Source of the DNA: Nitrospirales bacterium | Lineage (GTDB): Bacteria; Nitrospirota; Nitrospiria; Nitrospirales; UBA8639 | NCBI GenBank assembly: GCA_021604265.1 | Contig: BQIY01000136.1 | Span: forward strand, 1 to 6,500 | Length of the DNA stretch: 6,500 bases | Reading direction: 5' to 3' | Shown here: positions 5,499 through 6,500 of the stretch, one piece after another | Position numbering within the stretch: position 1 is the first letter of the stretch | Layout: each line of letters begins with the position of its first letter | Position numbers and translations under genes: made by a program | The notes under the pieces: generated by a model | The model's input: only the letters and a program-made list of their open reading frames with translations | Told to the model about the DNA's origin: nothing | Database searches by the model: none

Positions 5499-6104
5499 AT
5501 GAGTAGTTTAGATAGTGATGAACGTCGAAAAGACGTTCGAGGGTCTGTCAATGTATGTGTCAATGTCGATGTGCCATTAGCCCTTTCCTATGAAGCGGTT
5601 GAACCGAGCGAGGCGCAAATGGCTCAGTGGCAGTGGGAGGAATTAGCCGTCTCACCCGACTTGGTTCGTGCGATGGTTGATGAAAAGGATCTCACCATTA
5701 AAGATCCGCTCATGTTACGAATGTTAACTCGCATTGATTGGTTATTAACATCAGTACTCAAGACGTTGGCCAAGGAAAAACGCTTAACGGATACCATTCC
5801 GCAGTTTATGAATGTGAATCTCAGTGGTTCTGGCATTCGGTTCAAGACCGAGAACGAATTTTCTGTTGACAGTGCTCTGGTTTTGCGCCTGATTCTTCGT
5901 CCGTTTGTTCCGATTCAAGCCATTGGGAAAGTGGTGAGAACGTCTCTGGTACAAAAAAACGAAGAGTCGTATTTTGAAACAGCGGTGCAGTTTACTGAAA
6001 TATCGGAAGACGATCGAGAGGCCATTATTCGTCATATTATCCGCTCTCAAGCCATTATTCAGCGTCATCGTCAGAGTCATCCCCACGGTTGGGTTGCGAG
6101 TTAA
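5499..6104 (+). CDS. PilZ-type c-di-GMP-binding protein with helical insertion (201 aa)
   Basis: PilZ domains bind cyclic di-GMP and often control motility. The two signature motifs are present: RRKDVR at residues 9-14 (RxxxR type) and NLSGSGIRF at 107-115 ([D/N]xSxxG type). They are followed by PilZ-like strands LVLRLILRPF, IGKVVRTSL and YFETAVQFTEI (127-168) and a C-terminal helix, DDREAIIRHIIRSQAIIQRH. About 90 mostly helical residues, including MLRMLTRIDWLLTSVLKTL (72-90), separate the motifs, far more than in simple PilZ domains; similar inserted forms occur in other bacteria. There is no signal peptide, so it is cytoplasmic. ATG 5499 is preferred because AGAGGG (5488-5493) precedes it with a 5-base spacer. 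A TTG at 5472 would add nine residues but has a poorer site. Its stop overlaps the next gene, suggesting a shared transcript and function. Confidence 0.87.
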   Translation: MSSLDSDERRKDVRGSVNVCVNVDVPLALSYEAVEPSEAQMAQWQWEELAVSPDLVRAMVDEKDLTIKDPLMLRMLTRIDWLLTSVLKTLAKEKRLTDTIPQFMNVNLSGSGIRFKTENEFSVDSALVLRLILRPFVPIQAIGKVVRTSLVQKNEESYFETAVQFTEISEDDREAIIRHIIRSQAIIQRHRQSHPHGWVAS

Positions 6105-6500
6105 GGCCATTTTGCTTGTTCCGTCCGTTATTCTCAGTGTAACGTTTCTCGGGCTCGTGAGTTGTGCAACGCCTCCTCATTCCGCATCGATAGCCGAATC
6201 GTCCTCTGTTCAGGTCCAACGACAAACTCCTCTCTCTCTCCCACATTCGCTCGGGATTTTACCATTTGATATTCATCGTGATGATTCTCGCTGGGCCTGG
6301 TTACGGCAGGGTCTTCCAGACATGCTTGTGACGGATTTGGCCATGCAGCCGGGAATTCAAATCATTTCTCGTCAATCCTTAGGTGCCGTATTGCGGGAGC
6401 AATGGCTCCAGCATCGGGGTATGACCGAGCCTGGGTTGGCCGTTAAACTTGGTCAATTGAGCGGGGCGCGATATTTATTGAAAGGCAATGTGTATCACAT
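6094..6500 (+). CDS. CsgG-like lipoprotein, N-terminal part (3' end outside window)
   Basis: The frame stays open to the window end, giving about 135 residues. From TTG 6094 the protein starts MRVKAILLVP, a basic n-region and a hydrophobic core, and reaches the lipobox L-V-S-C with Cys24, so it is a predicted lipoprotein. After a Ser/Gln/Pro-rich linker come GILPFDIHRDDSRWAWLRQG, LPDMLVTDLAMQPGIQIISRQSL and LGQLSGARYLLKGNV, the pattern of the CsgG/HfaB fold (beta strand of the 'iavlpF' type, then 'g..d.l...L' and 'A.yll.G'). CsgG proteins form outer-membrane secretion channels; related proteins such as FlgO occur at flagella. TTG 6112 has a better Shine-Dalgarno (AAGG at 6103-6106) but loses the charged n-region, so 6094 is preferred. 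This start overlaps the PilZ stop by 11 bases. Confidence 0.8.
   Translation, partial: MRVKAILLVPSVILSVTFLGLVSCATPPHSASIAESSSVQVQRQTPLSLPHSLGILPFDIHRDDSRWAWLRQGLPDMLVTDLAMQPGIQIISRQSLGAVLREQWLQHRGMTEPGLAVKLGQLSGARYLLKGNVYH

Noticed and set aside
1..6500. CRISPR array, tRNA, rRNA, insertion sequence or attachment site
   Set aside because: I saw no spaced repeats, RNA gene cores, transposase motifs or terminal repeats anywhere in the window.

Overview
The window is a late (class 3) flagellar filament locus on the + strand of a Gram-negative bacterium. Every gene I support reads left to right. From position 1079 the order is flagellin (fliC), flaG, filament cap (fliD), fliS and a FliT-like chaperone. 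A gap of about 420 bases without a convincing gene follows. Then come a small His-kinase-dimerisation-like protein, a PilZ-type protein and the start of a CsgG-like lipoprotein that runs off the window. The lipobox and CsgG-like domain imply an outer membrane. I cannot name the genus. Base composition looks near 50% GC. The gene set and the PilZ and CsgG-like types fit Nitrospirota or a deltaproteobacteria-like lineage, but that is an inference without any search.

Left region (1-1078): the C-terminal end of an unidentified protein overlaps, by 17 bases, a 177-aa protein with a strong ribosome binding site. Their place just before flagellin suggests a role in flagellin modification or handling, for example a Maf-type glycosyltransferase and partner, but this is not proven. 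The 244-base gap before fliC carries a good sigma-28 promoter. The leader that follows has a GGA-loop hairpin and a GGA-containing Shine-Dalgarno, the arrangement known for CsrA control of hag in Bacillus subtilis.

Middle region (1079-4667): fliC is followed by a perfect 11-bp hairpin without a T tract, which probably limits or protects rather than fully terminates the transcript. flaG, fliD, fliS and fliT follow with shrinking gaps. fliD is preceded by a 7-codon mini-ORF with the better ribosome binding site, whose stop overlaps the fliD start (ATGA). Together these genes supply the filament subunit, a filament-length or shape factor, the cap on which flagellin polymerises, the flagellin chaperone and the likely cap chaperone.

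Right region (4668-6500): the gap holds a near-canonical sigma-54 promoter (5023-5038). About 110 bases upstream lies a palindrome, GTCAA-GATG-TTGAC, whose arms equal the FleQ box as I remember it. The promoter would drive a 95-aa protein resembling an isolated HisKA/DHp hairpin that keeps the phospho-acceptor His but has no ATPase domain. After it come a PilZ-type protein with a helical insertion between its two c-di-GMP motifs and, overlapping it, a lipoprotein of the CsgG type. The right side therefore looks like a signalling and envelope module beside the structural genes, possibly linking c-di-GMP and phosphorelay signals to motility or surface structures. Its function is an inference.
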